A DNA stretch of 13,538 bases from an uncultured Coriobacteriales bacterium (GTDB taxonomy: Bacteria; Actinomycetota; Coriobacteriia; Coriobacteriales; UMGS124): assembly GCA_934662525.1 (NCBI GenBank), contig CAKUKJ010000019.1:1-13538 (forward strand). The letters run 5' to 3'. Numbering within the stretch: position 1 is the first letter of the stretch; every line of letters begins with the position of its first letter. This document shows, in pieces, positions 7,380 through 13,538 of this stretch. Made by a program: the position numbers and the translations under genes. The notes below the pieces were generated by a model that saw only the letters and a list, made by a program, of their open reading frames with translations, was not told the DNA's origin and searched no databases.

Positions 7380-8627
7380 CTACAGGTCTGGCGCAACAGG
7401 TGCGAGCTCGGGATGAATGTGATGGAACTGCTTGGGCGCGACATAGGAGGGGCAATTGAAGCTGCGGTACTCAAGCAGCCCCATCATCTCGTCAAGCATG
7501 GCCTCATGGTCGAACGACTCCCACACCTCGTGCGCCTCGCTCAAGCGCACGTGCGTCTCCGGGCTGCGAGGCATAAAAAGCGTGCAGCAGTCGGCAGCCT
7601 TCTGATTTGAAATCTCAAGCGTGCCCAGACGCTCGGCCTCCGCCATGATCTCGCGCTTGTCGGAGCCGATGAGCGGTCGGAAAACCGGCAGCGTGGACAT
7701 CTCATCGACCGCCATGATGTTCTCAAGCGTCTGCGAGGCGACCTGGCCCAAGCTCTCGCCTGTGACGAGCGCCTTGGCATGCTCGATGGCAGAAAGCCGG
7801 CAGGCAAACGAGAACATCATGCGGCGGTACATGATGATGCGCAAATCGTCAGGCACGGCGCGGGCAATACGTCGCTGGATATCACCGAATGGCACGACAT
7901 AGAGACGCCCGAACCCTCCCGCAGGCGACAGCTTCTCGATGATGTCCTGAACGAGCCATTCGCTCGTGTCGGAAGTCTGCGGTCGGCCCGAGAAGTGCAG
8001 GCCAATGACTATGGCCCCGCGGCGCAGCATGCGCCATGAGGCGACCGGGGAGTCGATTCCACTGCTGAGCAACGAGATGACCTTACCCGCAGACCCCACC
8101 GGAAGGCCGCCCACGCCCTCGTCGGTCTTGACGTAGACGTAAACCGACCCTTGGATGACGTAGACATGGACCGTGCGGTCCTGCCCCTTCATGCGGACGG
8201 CCTTGTCGGGAAAGCGCTCGCACAGATATGAACCGACCTCGCGATTCAAATCGAGCGAGTTGAGCGCGATGTTTGTGTTGGAACGCCGTGAGTCCACCTT
8301 GAACGTCTCGAAGTCGCCCGAGGCGGAAAGCTCCTGAAAGGCGGCGTCGCAATATTGCTCGCTCACAACCTCGCAACAGCGCGCAAACGAGACGCGCGCC
8401 ACGCCCGGAGTCTGGCGGATGCGCTCGTAGACATTCATGGCGGCATCATGCTCGACGCCTGTCGCAAGCCTTACGAGCAAGTGCCCGGAAATACGCTCGA
8501 CTGACGAAACGGGCAACCCCTTGAGGGTTGCCCGTAGGTTGTCAATCAACTTATGCTCGAATGTGCTGCGGTTGTTGCCCTTGAGACCGATCTCGTGGTA
8601 ATGGACCAGACAGACAAACGAGGCCAC
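7380..8627 (-). CDS. thiI: tRNA sulfurtransferase ThiI (4-thiouridine synthase, no rhodanese domain)
   Basis: ThiI adenylates and thiolates U8 of tRNA, and in many bacteria also feeds sulfur to thiazole synthesis. It takes sulfur from a cysteine desulfurase, which is not in the window. The product is 415 aa, the length of the short Gram-positive form without the rhodanese domain. It begins with a ferredoxin-like segment (HYHEIGLKGNN, 10-19) and a THUMP domain (to about 170). The PP-loop pyrophosphatase domain has SSGIDSPVA (188-196), VTGESLGQVASQT (288-300), PVFRPLIGSDK, and the DCC cysteine pair at 346-348. The usual SGGxDS loop reads SSGIDS here. The start is a GTG two bases after the rpoZ stop; no strong SD is visible, so coupling to rpoZ is likely. 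The family-typical EIGLKG position supports this start. Confidence 0.93.
   Translation of the reverse strand: MASFVCLVHYHEIGLKGNNRSTFEHKLIDNLRATLKGLPVSSVERISGHLLVRLATGVEHDAAMNVYERIRQTPGVARVSFARCCEVVSEQYCDAAFQELSASGDFETFKVDSRRSNTNIALNSLDLNREVGSYLCERFPDKAVRMKGQDRTVHVYVIQGSVYVYVKTDEGVGGLPVGSAGKVISLLSSGIDSPVASWRMLRRGAIVIGLHFSGRPQTSDTSEWLVQDIIEKLSPAGGFGRLYVVPFGDIQRRIARAVPDDLRIIMYRRMMFSFACRLSAIEHAKALVTGESLGQVASQTLENIMAVDEMSTLPVFRPLIGSDKREIMAEAERLGTLEISNQKAADCCTLFMPRSPETHVRLSEAHEVWESFDHEAMLDEMMGLLEYRSFNCPSYVAPKQFHHIHPELAPVAPDL
8509..8535. repeat. Perfect 11-bp inverted repeat inside the 5' part of thiI
   Basis: ACGGGCAACCC and GGGTTGCCCGT form a perfect 11-bp stem around a 5-nt loop, about 90 bases into thiI. 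On the minus-strand transcript the stem is followed by TTTCGTC. It encodes part of RATLKGLPV in the ferredoxin-like N-terminus. The resemblance to a short terminator or attenuator is visible; function is unknown. Confidence 0.6.
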
Positions 8628-8629
8628 GA

Positions 8630-9100
8630 CTATGCCTGCGCAGGCTCGTCGGCGGCAGGCTCGTCCTGGCCCTTCTCGGCGGAACCCTCGGCCTCAGAGG
8701 AACCCTGCGCCTCGATGGCCTCGTCAATCTCGGAGACCAGGTCGTCGATGGAAACCTCCTCTTCGGCGGCCTTCTCGGGCTCAGGAGTCTCCAGGCCGAG
8801 CGCGTTGTTGAGGTTTCGCTCGTCAAACGAGAGAGAACCGGGCTCAAGCGTGCCGTCCTCGTCATGCTTGGGCGCAATCTCGCTGAACGCGATGGAGAGC
8901 GGGTTGGGAGCATGGCCCTCGTCATCGCTCATGAGCATCGATATGTCCTCGATGTCGGCAAGCTGCTCGGCACGGTTGTGCTGGTTGCGCATCATGTCGT
9001 TGATGTCGCGGGCGCGGCGGGCCGCCATCTCGCACAAAAGGAAGCGGTTCTCGTCGGTCACAGCAAGCAGCTCGTCAATGGTGGGCTCAACTACGGACAT
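8630..9100 (-). CDS. rpoZ: DNA-directed RNA polymerase omega subunit with acidic C-terminal extension
   Basis: Omega binds the beta-prime C-terminus and helps RNA polymerase assemble. The core is recognisable: PTIDELLAVTDENRFLLCEMAARRARDINDMM (6-37) corresponds to the conserved N-terminal helices with the AARRAR motif. NPLSIAFSEIAP (66-77) corresponds to the family's P-L-x-I-A-x-x-E-I element. The product is 156 aa, while omega is usually about 70-110. The extra ~70 residues (from about 86) are strongly acidic, about 22 Asp/Glu against three Arg/Lys, with Ala, Ser and Pro, and are probably disordered. AAGGA (9107-9111) precedes the ATG. The position just after gmk is the classic one for rpoZ and settles the identity. 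A 12-bp palindrome, GCCTGCGCAGGC (8634-8645), lies at its end, just before the thiI start. Confidence 0.88.
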   Translation of the reverse strand: MSVVEPTIDELLAVTDENRFLLCEMAARRARDINDMMRNQHNRAEQLADIEDISMLMSDDEGHAPNPLSIAFSEIAPKHDEDGTLEPGSLSFDERNLNNALGLETPEPEKAAEEEVSIDDLVSEIDEAIEAQGSSEAEGSAEKGQDEPAADEPAQA

Positions 9101-9144
9101 TATCCATCCTTCCAGACCCGCCCGAATGGGCTGAGTGTTGCAGG

Positions 9145-9708
9145 TTAAAGAGCAGAGTCTTCGTAACGTTTCATTATCTCCATGAAACGCCCGACTGCAA
9201 CGTCCAGATTGTCATTGACTACAACCTCGTCATAATCTTCGGCCGTCTGCATCTCCTGCTCGGCGTCGGCCAGGCGCACGGCAAGCGTCTCAGGCGTCTC
9301 GGAACCACGGCCGATGAGACGCGAGCGCAGGGTCTCCATGCTCGGCGGGGCAATGAAGACGAGCACGGCCTCGGGCATCATCTTGCGCACGTTCATGGCA
9401 CCTTGGGGGTCGATCTCAAGGATGAGCGAGGCGTCCTCGAGCCTGGACTCGACCTCGCGCACGAGCGTGCCGTACAGGTTGCCGTGGACGTTCGCCCATT
9501 CGAGGAACTCCCCCGCCTCGACGCGGCTGCGGAACTCCTCGGGGGTGATGAAGTAGTACGAGACGCCCTCCTGCTCGCCCGTACGAGGCTGGCGTGTCGT
9601 GCACGACACGCTCAAACCCAGGTCGGGACGAAGCTCGCGCACGCGCGCGAGAATCGTGCCCTTGCCCGCGCCGGCGGGACCGGAAACGATGAAAAGGCGG
9701 TTCTTGGC
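9145..9708 (-). CDS. gmk: Guanylate kinase (start codon not identifiable)
   Basis: Phosphorylates GMP to GDP with ATP in the cytosol. The frame contains a complete kinase of about 187-188 aa: FIVSGPAGAGKGT is the P-loop, SVSCTTRQPR and YYFITPEEF the GMP-binding region, and GRGSETPE and VVNDNLDVA the lid and C-terminal parts. The problem is the start. Upstream of the P-loop the frame reads AKNRLFIVSG back to a TAG at 9709-9711, which is the pyrF stop. There is no ATG, GTG, TTG or CTG between them. An SD-like AGGGGAGAG (9712-9720) sits right before that TAG, where an ATG would be expected (MAKNRLF). The first ordinary start is a GTG at 9642, which would delete the P-loop and give an inactive protein. 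The feature is drawn from the first codon after TAG; the N-terminus is unresolved. Confidence 0.85.
   Translation of the reverse strand, partial: AKNRLFIVSGPAGAGKGTILARVRELRPDLGLSVSCTTRQPRTGEQEGVSYYFITPEEFRSRVEAGEFLEWANVHGNLYGTLVREVESRLEDASLILEIDPQGAMNVRKMMPEAVLVFIAPPSMETLRSRLIGRGSETPETLAVRLADAEQEMQTAEDYDEVVVNDNLDVAVGRFMEIMKRYEDSAL
9592..9611. repeat. Perfect 20-bp palindrome within gmk
   Basis: GCGTGTCGTG followed by its exact reverse complement CACGACACGC forms a 20-bp palindrome with no spacer. It encodes the VSCTTR part of the conserved GMP-binding motif, so protein constraint explains some of the bases but not perfect symmetry. Function is unknown. Confidence 0.6.
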
Positions 9709-10446
9709 CTACTCTCCCCTTTCCTGGGCAAGCGCGCCCTGCACCTCGCCGAGAATGGCGGAGAGGGCCTGCGCGGGGGCGTCCGCCTTCGTGACCGGAC
9801 GGCCGATGACGAGGTGCGTCGCACCTTCGCTCACCGCCAGGGCGGGAGTCGCGACACGGGACTGGTCGCCTGCGGCGGAGCCGGCGGGGCGGATACCCGG
9901 CGTGACGATGAGCGCGTCGGGGCCCAGGGCGCGGCGCATGGCCGCAGCCTCGAACGCCGAGCACACCACGCCGTCGGCGCCGTTGTCGAGCGCCATGCGG
10001 GCGAGCAGGTCGGCCTGCTGGGCGATGGGCCTCTCGACGCCCACAGCCGCAAGCTGCGCCTCATCCATGCTCGTCAGAACCGTGACCGCCAGGAGCTTCG
10101 GGGCCGGAAGGCCGGCGGCGGCCGCACCCTCGTCGAGGCCCTCGCGAGCGGCCGCGACCATGGCCGGGCCGCCGCTGGCATGGATGGTCATCATGTCGAC
10201 GCCCAGCCCCGCAAGCACACGGGCCGCGCACTCCACGGTGTTGGGGATGTCGTTGAGCTTGAGGTCGAGGAAGACCTTGAGGCCGCGCGCCTTGAGGTCG
10301 CCCACAAGCGCGGCACCGCTGGCATAGAAGAGCTCCATGCCGACCTTCGCCCAGGCCAGCTGGCCCGAGAGCTCGTCGGCCAACTCATAGGCGCGCTGCT
10401 GCGTGCAGTCGAACGCGACGATGACGTGATCGGCGGCCTCTAGCAT
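9709..10446 (-). CDS. pyrF: Orotidine 5'-phosphate decarboxylase
   Basis: Last step of UMP synthesis: OMP is decarboxylated to UMP. The product is 245 aa, the usual length for the short bacterial type. It opens with VIVAFDC (8-14), has the catalytic FLDLKLNDIPNTV (59-71, with the D-x-K-x-x-D triad at Asp61, Lys63 and Asp66), then MTIHASGG. The phosphate-binding end reads VTPGIRPAG ... GATHLVIGRPVTKA. The ATG at 10446 overlaps the end of pyrD by seven bases, and GGAGG lies six bases upstream inside pyrD, so translation is probably coupled. The TAG stop sits exactly at the expected gmk start position, and gmk continues in the same frame. Confidence 0.97.
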   Translation of the reverse strand: MLEAADHVIVAFDCTQQRAYELADELSGQLAWAKVGMELFYASGAALVGDLKARGLKVFLDLKLNDIPNTVECAARVLAGLGVDMMTIHASGGPAMVAAAREGLDEGAAAAGLPAPKLLAVTVLTSMDEAQLAAVGVERPIAQQADLLARMALDNGADGVVCSAFEAAAMRRALGPDALIVTPGIRPAGSAAGDQSRVATPALAVSEGATHLVIGRPVTKADAPAQALSAILGEVQGALAQERGE

Positions 10447-11363
10447 ATGAAACCTCCCACAAGCTCGTTGATGTCGGTGACGCCCTGGCCGGCAGCCCAG
10501 TCCTCAAGCTCGCTCAGGATGCGCACGGCGGCGGCGGGCTCGACCATGTTCTGCGTGCCGACCGACACGGCGCGGCACCCCGCCAAGATGAACTCGGCGG
10601 CGTCCTCACCGCTCGTGATGCCGCCGATGCCGCAGACAGGGATGCTCACCGCCTGGCAGACCTCCCAGGCGATGCGCACGGCGATGGCATGGATGGCGGG
10701 GCCGGAGAGGCCCGCTGTGGGGCGCGACACGCGGCTTTTGCGCGTGCGGACGTCTATGGACATCGCCGGGATGGTGTTGATGACCGTGAGGCCGTCTGCG
10801 CCGGCCGCCTCGACGGCGGGGGCGACCTCCTTGGCGCGTGCGGGCGCCAGCTTCACGATGAGGGGCCGGGTCGTGTGAGGCCGGCATGCGGCCACGACCT
10901 CTGCGGCGCTCTCGGGCGTGGCGCCCATCGCAAGGCCGCCCTTGGAGACGTTGGGGCACGAGATGTTGAGCTCGAAGCCCGACGCCCAGGGGGCAAGCTC
11001 CTCGTAGAGGTCGAGCGCCGCGACGTACTCGTCGATGCTGTGGCCGGCGACCTGGCAGATGACGGCGGTGCCGGCTTTCGTGAGGCCCTCCAGGTACTCG
11101 CCGCACTCCCCCACCAGGCCACGCACGCCGGGGTTCGTGAGGCCCACTGAGTTGAGCATGCCCGAGCAGACCTCGGCCATGCGCGGCTGGGGGTTGCCCG
11201 GCCAAGGTTCGGCCGATGCGCCCTTCGTGGTGATGGCGCCCAGCACGGTGACGTCCATGAAATGTTCGAACTGGTAGCCCGCGCCGAACGTGCCCGAGGC
11301 GGTGTTGACGGGGTTCTTCATCTTGATGCCGGCGAAGTCGACGGCCATGTTCACGGCACTCAC
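10440..11363 (-). CDS. pyrD: Dihydroorotate dehydrogenase B, catalytic subunit (class 1B)
   Basis: FMN enzyme that oxidises dihydroorotate to orotate; in class 1B it works with PyrK and NAD+ as a cytosolic heterotetramer. The product is 307 aa. NTASGTFGAGYQFEHFMD (20-37) is the FMN-binding start, TTKGAS follows, and ELNISCPNV (131-139) carries the catalytic Cys136 that marks class 1. VINTIPAMSID and GIGGITSGEDAAEFILAGCRAVSVGT form the phosphate-binding end. The start is the GTG at 11363 (VSAVNMAVDF). It makes a GTGA overlap with the pyrK stop and has a full-length SD (11367-11375). The open frame runs back to an ATG at 11465, but that part is inside pyrK. The PyrK neighbour supports class 1B. 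Confidence 0.96.
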   Translation of the reverse strand: MSAVNMAVDFAGIKMKNPVNTASGTFGAGYQFEHFMDVTVLGAITTKGASAEPWPGNPQPRMAEVCSGMLNSVGLTNPGVRGLVGECGEYLEGLTKAGTAVICQVAGHSIDEYVAALDLYEELAPWASGFELNISCPNVSKGGLAMGATPESAAEVVAACRPHTTRPLIVKLAPARAKEVAPAVEAAGADGLTVINTIPAMSIDVRTRKSRVSRPTAGLSGPAIHAIAVRIAWEVCQAVSIPVCGIGGITSGEDAAEFILAGCRAVSVGTQNMVEPAAAVRILSELEDWAAGQGVTDINELVGGFIC

Positions 11364-12148
11364 CAGATCACCTCCGCGGCGTTGAAGACAGGACCGGCCA
11401 TGCAGGCGCCCTTGCGGCCGTTGACGGTGTCGCACAGGCATGTGGTGCACACGCCGAAGCCGCATGCCATGAGCTTCTCCATCGACACCTGGCAGGCGAC
11501 GCCGTGCGCCTCGGCGAGCTTCCAGATGCCGCGCATCATGGGCTGGGGGCCGCAGGCGTAGACGACGTCGTAGCCGCGCTCGCCAAGCAGCTTCTCGGCC
11601 ACTGCGGTCGTGAAGCCATGGGTGCCGCGCGTGCCGTCGTCGGTGCTCACGAAAAACTCCGCGCCGCTGGAGCGGATCTCGTCCTCATAGATGACGCGGG
11701 CGGCCGTGGGCGCCCCCTGCACGAAGTCGCAGGCGACGCCAGCCTGAGCCAGGGCATGCGTCAGGGGTACGACGGGCACGACGCCCGAGCCTCCGCCCAC
11801 GACGAGCGCGCGCTTGGCCCCCAAGGGGACCTGCCAGCCGTGGCCGGCAGGTCCAAGCAGGTCGGACTCGGTGCCCGCAGGAAGGCCGGCAAGGCGCTCG
11901 GTGCCCTTGCCGACGATGAGGTAGGCGAACTCGACCCATCCCGCCTGGGCGTCTTTGCGCGACCAGGAGAACGGCAGGCGAAGGATCTCGCTGGGGTCGC
12001 CCGGAACGCGCAGGTTCATGAACTGGCCCGGCTCGATGGAGCGGGCAAGCTCGGGGCATTCGAGGCGCAGGCGCATCATCTGAGGCGCAAGCTGCTCGTT
12101 TTCAAGAATCTTGAAATTGTAACAATATGCGGTAGAGGGTACGGGCAT
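11360..12148 (-). CDS. pyrK: Dihydroorotate dehydrogenase electron-transfer subunit (FAD, 2Fe-2S)
   Basis: Carries electrons from PyrD FMN to NAD+ through a [2Fe-2S] cluster and FAD. The product is 262 aa, the normal length. The N-terminal FAD-binding barrel has LRLPFSW (56-62), the family's R-x-P-F-S position, with MNLRVPG before it. The NAD domain has VVGGGSGVVPVVPL (116-129) and YACGPQPMM (197-205). The C-terminal cluster is C229-x4-C234-x2-C237-x11-C249 (MACGFGVCTTCLCD ... GACMAGPVF). The ATG follows the carB stop after three bases, with AAGGAG inside the carB end as SD. The last four bases overlap the pyrD start. Confidence 0.96.
   Translation of the reverse strand: MPVPSTAYCYNFKILENEQLAPQMMRLRLECPELARSIEPGQFMNLRVPGDPSEILRLPFSWSRKDAQAGWVEFAYLIVGKGTERLAGLPAGTESDLLGPAGHGWQVPLGAKRALVVGGGSGVVPVVPLTHALAQAGVACDFVQGAPTAARVIYEDEIRSSGAEFFVSTDDGTRGTHGFTTAVAEKLLGERGYDVVYACGPQPMMRGIWKLAEAHGVACQVSMEKLMACGFGVCTTCLCDTVNGRKGACMAGPVFNAAEVIW
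11367..11375 (-). promoter_or_regulatory. Full-length ribosome binding site setting the pyrD GTG start
   Basis: GGAGGTGAT, a nine-base match to the 16S rRNA anti-SD, lies within the last codons of pyrK. It has seven bases between the GGAGG core and the GTG at 11363. It favours this GTG over the ATG at 11348. Confidence 0.8.
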
Positions 12149-12151
12149 TCC

Positions 12152-13537
12152 CTACTCCTTCCCCATCTCGGCCAAGTCCTGCAGCGCGAACGCCTCGAGC
12201 TTTGAGCGCTGGACAAGCTGGATGGCCGACACGAAGGCGCTGGCGGCGGAGAGCGTCGTGACATAGCACAGGCCATGGCGCACGGCGGCGCTGCGCAGCT
12301 TGAAGCCGTCGTTGCGCGTGCCGGCACCGCCGGGGGTGTTGATCATGAACTGAATCTCGCCGCCGGCGATGAGGTCGCCGATGTTGGGGTGCATCTCGCT
12401 CATGCGACGTGCCACCTCGACCTCGATGCCGGCCGCACGCAGGGCCTTCGCGGTGCCGGAGGTGCTCACGATCTTGAAGCCCAGGTTGGACAGGTCGCGG
12501 GCGATCGGGATAACGTTGCGCTTGTCGCGGTCGTTCACCGAGATGAAGCAGGTGCCCTCGGTAGGCAGCGAGTAGTCGATGGCGAGCTGCGTCTTGGCGT
12601 ATGCCTCGGGGAAGCTGCGGCCCACGCCCATGACCTCTCCCGTGGACTTCATCTCAGGGCCGAGCACGACGTCGGCTCCCGGGAAGCGCCCGAAGGGCAT
12701 GACGGCTTCCTTGCAGGCGTAATAGCCCAGCTCGCGGTTGGGGTCGGGCAGGTTGAGGTCGGCGATCTTGGCGCCCTGCATGATGAGGGCGGCGTACTTG
12801 GCCAGCGGCACGCCCGTGGCCTTGCTCGAGAAGGGCACCGTGCGAGAGGCGCGCGGGTTCATCTCGATGACCGAGACGGTGTTGTCCTTCACGGCGTACT
12901 GAACGTTCATGAGGCCGCGCACGCCAGTGGAAAGCGCGAGCTGGCGGGTGATCTCGCGCACGCGCTCGACGAGCTTGTCGGAGAGGCTGAAAGGCGGCGT
13001 GCAGCAGGCGGAGTCGCCCGAGTGGATGCCGCACTCCTCGATGTGCTCCAGGACCGCGCCGACATAGCACTCGGTGCCGTCGGCCAGGGCGTCGACGTCG
13101 AGCTCGACGGCATCCTCAAGGAAGGAGTCGAGGTAGACGGGGTGGTCGGGCGTGACGTGGGCGGCCTCGTCCATGTAGGTGCGCAGGCTCTTGGGGTCGT
13201 AGACGATGGCCATGCCGCGCCCGCCGAGCACGTAGCTGGGGCGCACGAGCAGCGGGTAGCCGATGCGTCCGGCGACCTCGACGGCCTCCTCGTAGGTCTC
13301 GGCCGTGGAGGACGCGGGATAGGCGATGTCGAGCTTGTCGAGCAGCTCGGAGAAGAGCTCGCGGTCCTCGGCGAGGTCGATGGCCTCGGGCTGGGTGCCC
13401 ATGATCGGCACGCCGGCGTCTCCCAGGCGCTTGGCGAGCTTGATGGGTGTCTGGCCACCGAGAGTCACGATGACGCCCGCAGGCTTCTCGACCTCGACGA
13501 TGTCCATGACGTCCTCGAAGGTGAGGGGCTCGAAGTA
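12152..13537 (-). CDS. carB: Carbamoyl-phosphate synthase large subunit, C-terminal part (partial)
   Basis: Makes carbamoyl phosphate from bicarbonate, ATP and ammonia supplied by CarA; it is shared by pyrimidine and arginine synthesis. Only the last 461 residues of a protein of roughly 1,070 are present; the gene runs off the right edge, where the frame is open (YFEPLTFEDV precedes the first Met). Visible parts are the end of the central region (VTLGGQTPIKLAKRL), the second ATP-grasp domain (LLVRPSYVLGGRGMAIVYD, HIEECGIHSGDSAC, VIEMNPRASRTVPFSSKATG), and the C-terminal MGS-like allosteric domain (ISVNDRDKRNVIPIARDL ... VSTSGTAKAL ... MINTP). That domain binds UMP or ornithine in related enzymes. 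The gene heads the cluster within the window and ends TAG three bases before pyrK. Confidence 0.97.
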   Translation of the reverse strand, partial: YFEPLTFEDVMDIVEVEKPAGVIVTLGGQTPIKLAKRLGDAGVPIMGTQPEAIDLAEDRELFSELLDKLDIAYPASSTAETYEEAVEVAGRIGYPLLVRPSYVLGGRGMAIVYDPKSLRTYMDEAAHVTPDHPVYLDSFLEDAVELDVDALADGTECYVGAVLEHIEECGIHSGDSACCTPPFSLSDKLVERVREITRQLALSTGVRGLMNVQYAVKDNTVSVIEMNPRASRTVPFSSKATGVPLAKYAALIMQGAKIADLNLPDPNRELGYYACKEAVMPFGRFPGADVVLGPEMKSTGEVMGVGRSFPEAYAKTQLAIDYSLPTEGTCFISVNDRDKRNVIPIARDLSNLGFKIVSTSGTAKALRAAGIEVEVARRMSEMHPNIGDLIAGGEIQFMINTPGGAGTRNDGFKLRSAAVRHGLCYVTTLSAASAFVSAIQLVQRSKLEAFALQDLAEMGKE

Positions 13538-13538
13538 C

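Noticed and set aside
9709..9711. Genome-wide recoding of TAG as an explanation for gmk
   Set aside because: TAG also ends thiI, rpoZ, pyrD and carB at normal protein ends, so it acts as an ordinary stop here. Local read-through remains only a remote option.
11364..11465. Upstream extension of pyrD to an ATG at 11465
   Set aside because: It lies inside pyrK in another frame and encodes an Arg-rich stretch unlike PyrD. The GTG at 11363 has a full SD and a GTGA overlap.
1..13538. tRNA, rRNA, CRISPR array, insertion sequence or prophage
   Set aside because: I saw no cloverleaf, spaced repeats, transposase or phage motifs. All space is taken by housekeeping genes and short intergenic regions.

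Overview
The window is a single-strand block of housekeeping genes: every gene I can support lies on the minus strand, so transcription runs from the right edge to the left. The DNA is GC-rich. The gene set suggests a high-GC Gram-positive bacterium, most likely a member of the class Coriobacteriia. Three points favour this: a PyrK/PyrD (class 1B, NAD-linked) dihydroorotate dehydrogenase, which is more typical of Firmicutes; an actinobacterial-style pyrF-gmk-rpoZ junction; and a Gram-positive comEA-comEC-holA cluster. The taxon is an inference, because no rRNA or tRNA is present. No stretch longer than 300 bases lacks a gene.

Block 1 (right edge to about 7340) is the tail of a de novo pyrimidine operon running into nucleotide and information genes. 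In order it holds carB (C-terminal part only), pyrK, pyrD, pyrF, gmk, rpoZ and thiI. The first four are packed with overlaps or gaps of only a few bases. They supply carbamoyl phosphate, oxidise dihydroorotate and decarboxylate OMP to UMP. gmk phosphorylates GMP, rpoZ is the RNA polymerase omega subunit, and thiI modifies tRNA and/or supplies sulfur for thiamine. A terminator-like hairpin follows thiI.

Block 2 (about 7305 to 2822) is a DNA-uptake unit with a replication gene. A roughly 200-base intergenic region carries a CRP-like operator, a weak promoter candidate and a strong hairpin that could mask the comEA ribosome binding site. comEA (DNA receptor), comEC (transmembrane DNA channel with a metallo-beta-lactamase-like domain) and holA (DNA polymerase III delta, the clamp-loader subunit) follow.

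Block 3 (about 2710 to the left edge) is a translation block. It has an extended -10 promoter and a structured leader of about 125 nt, then rpsB (S2), tsf (EF-Ts), a clear intrinsic terminator, and pyrH (UMP kinase), which converts the UMP made by block 1 to UDP.

I found no mobile element, CRISPR array or wholly new system. The most unusual points are: gmk has no recognisable start codon, because the pyrF amber stop sits where its ATG should be; a CRP-like operator lies upstream of the competence genes next to an SD-masking hairpin; the omega subunit has a long acidic tail; and there are perfect inverted repeats inside thiI and gmk.
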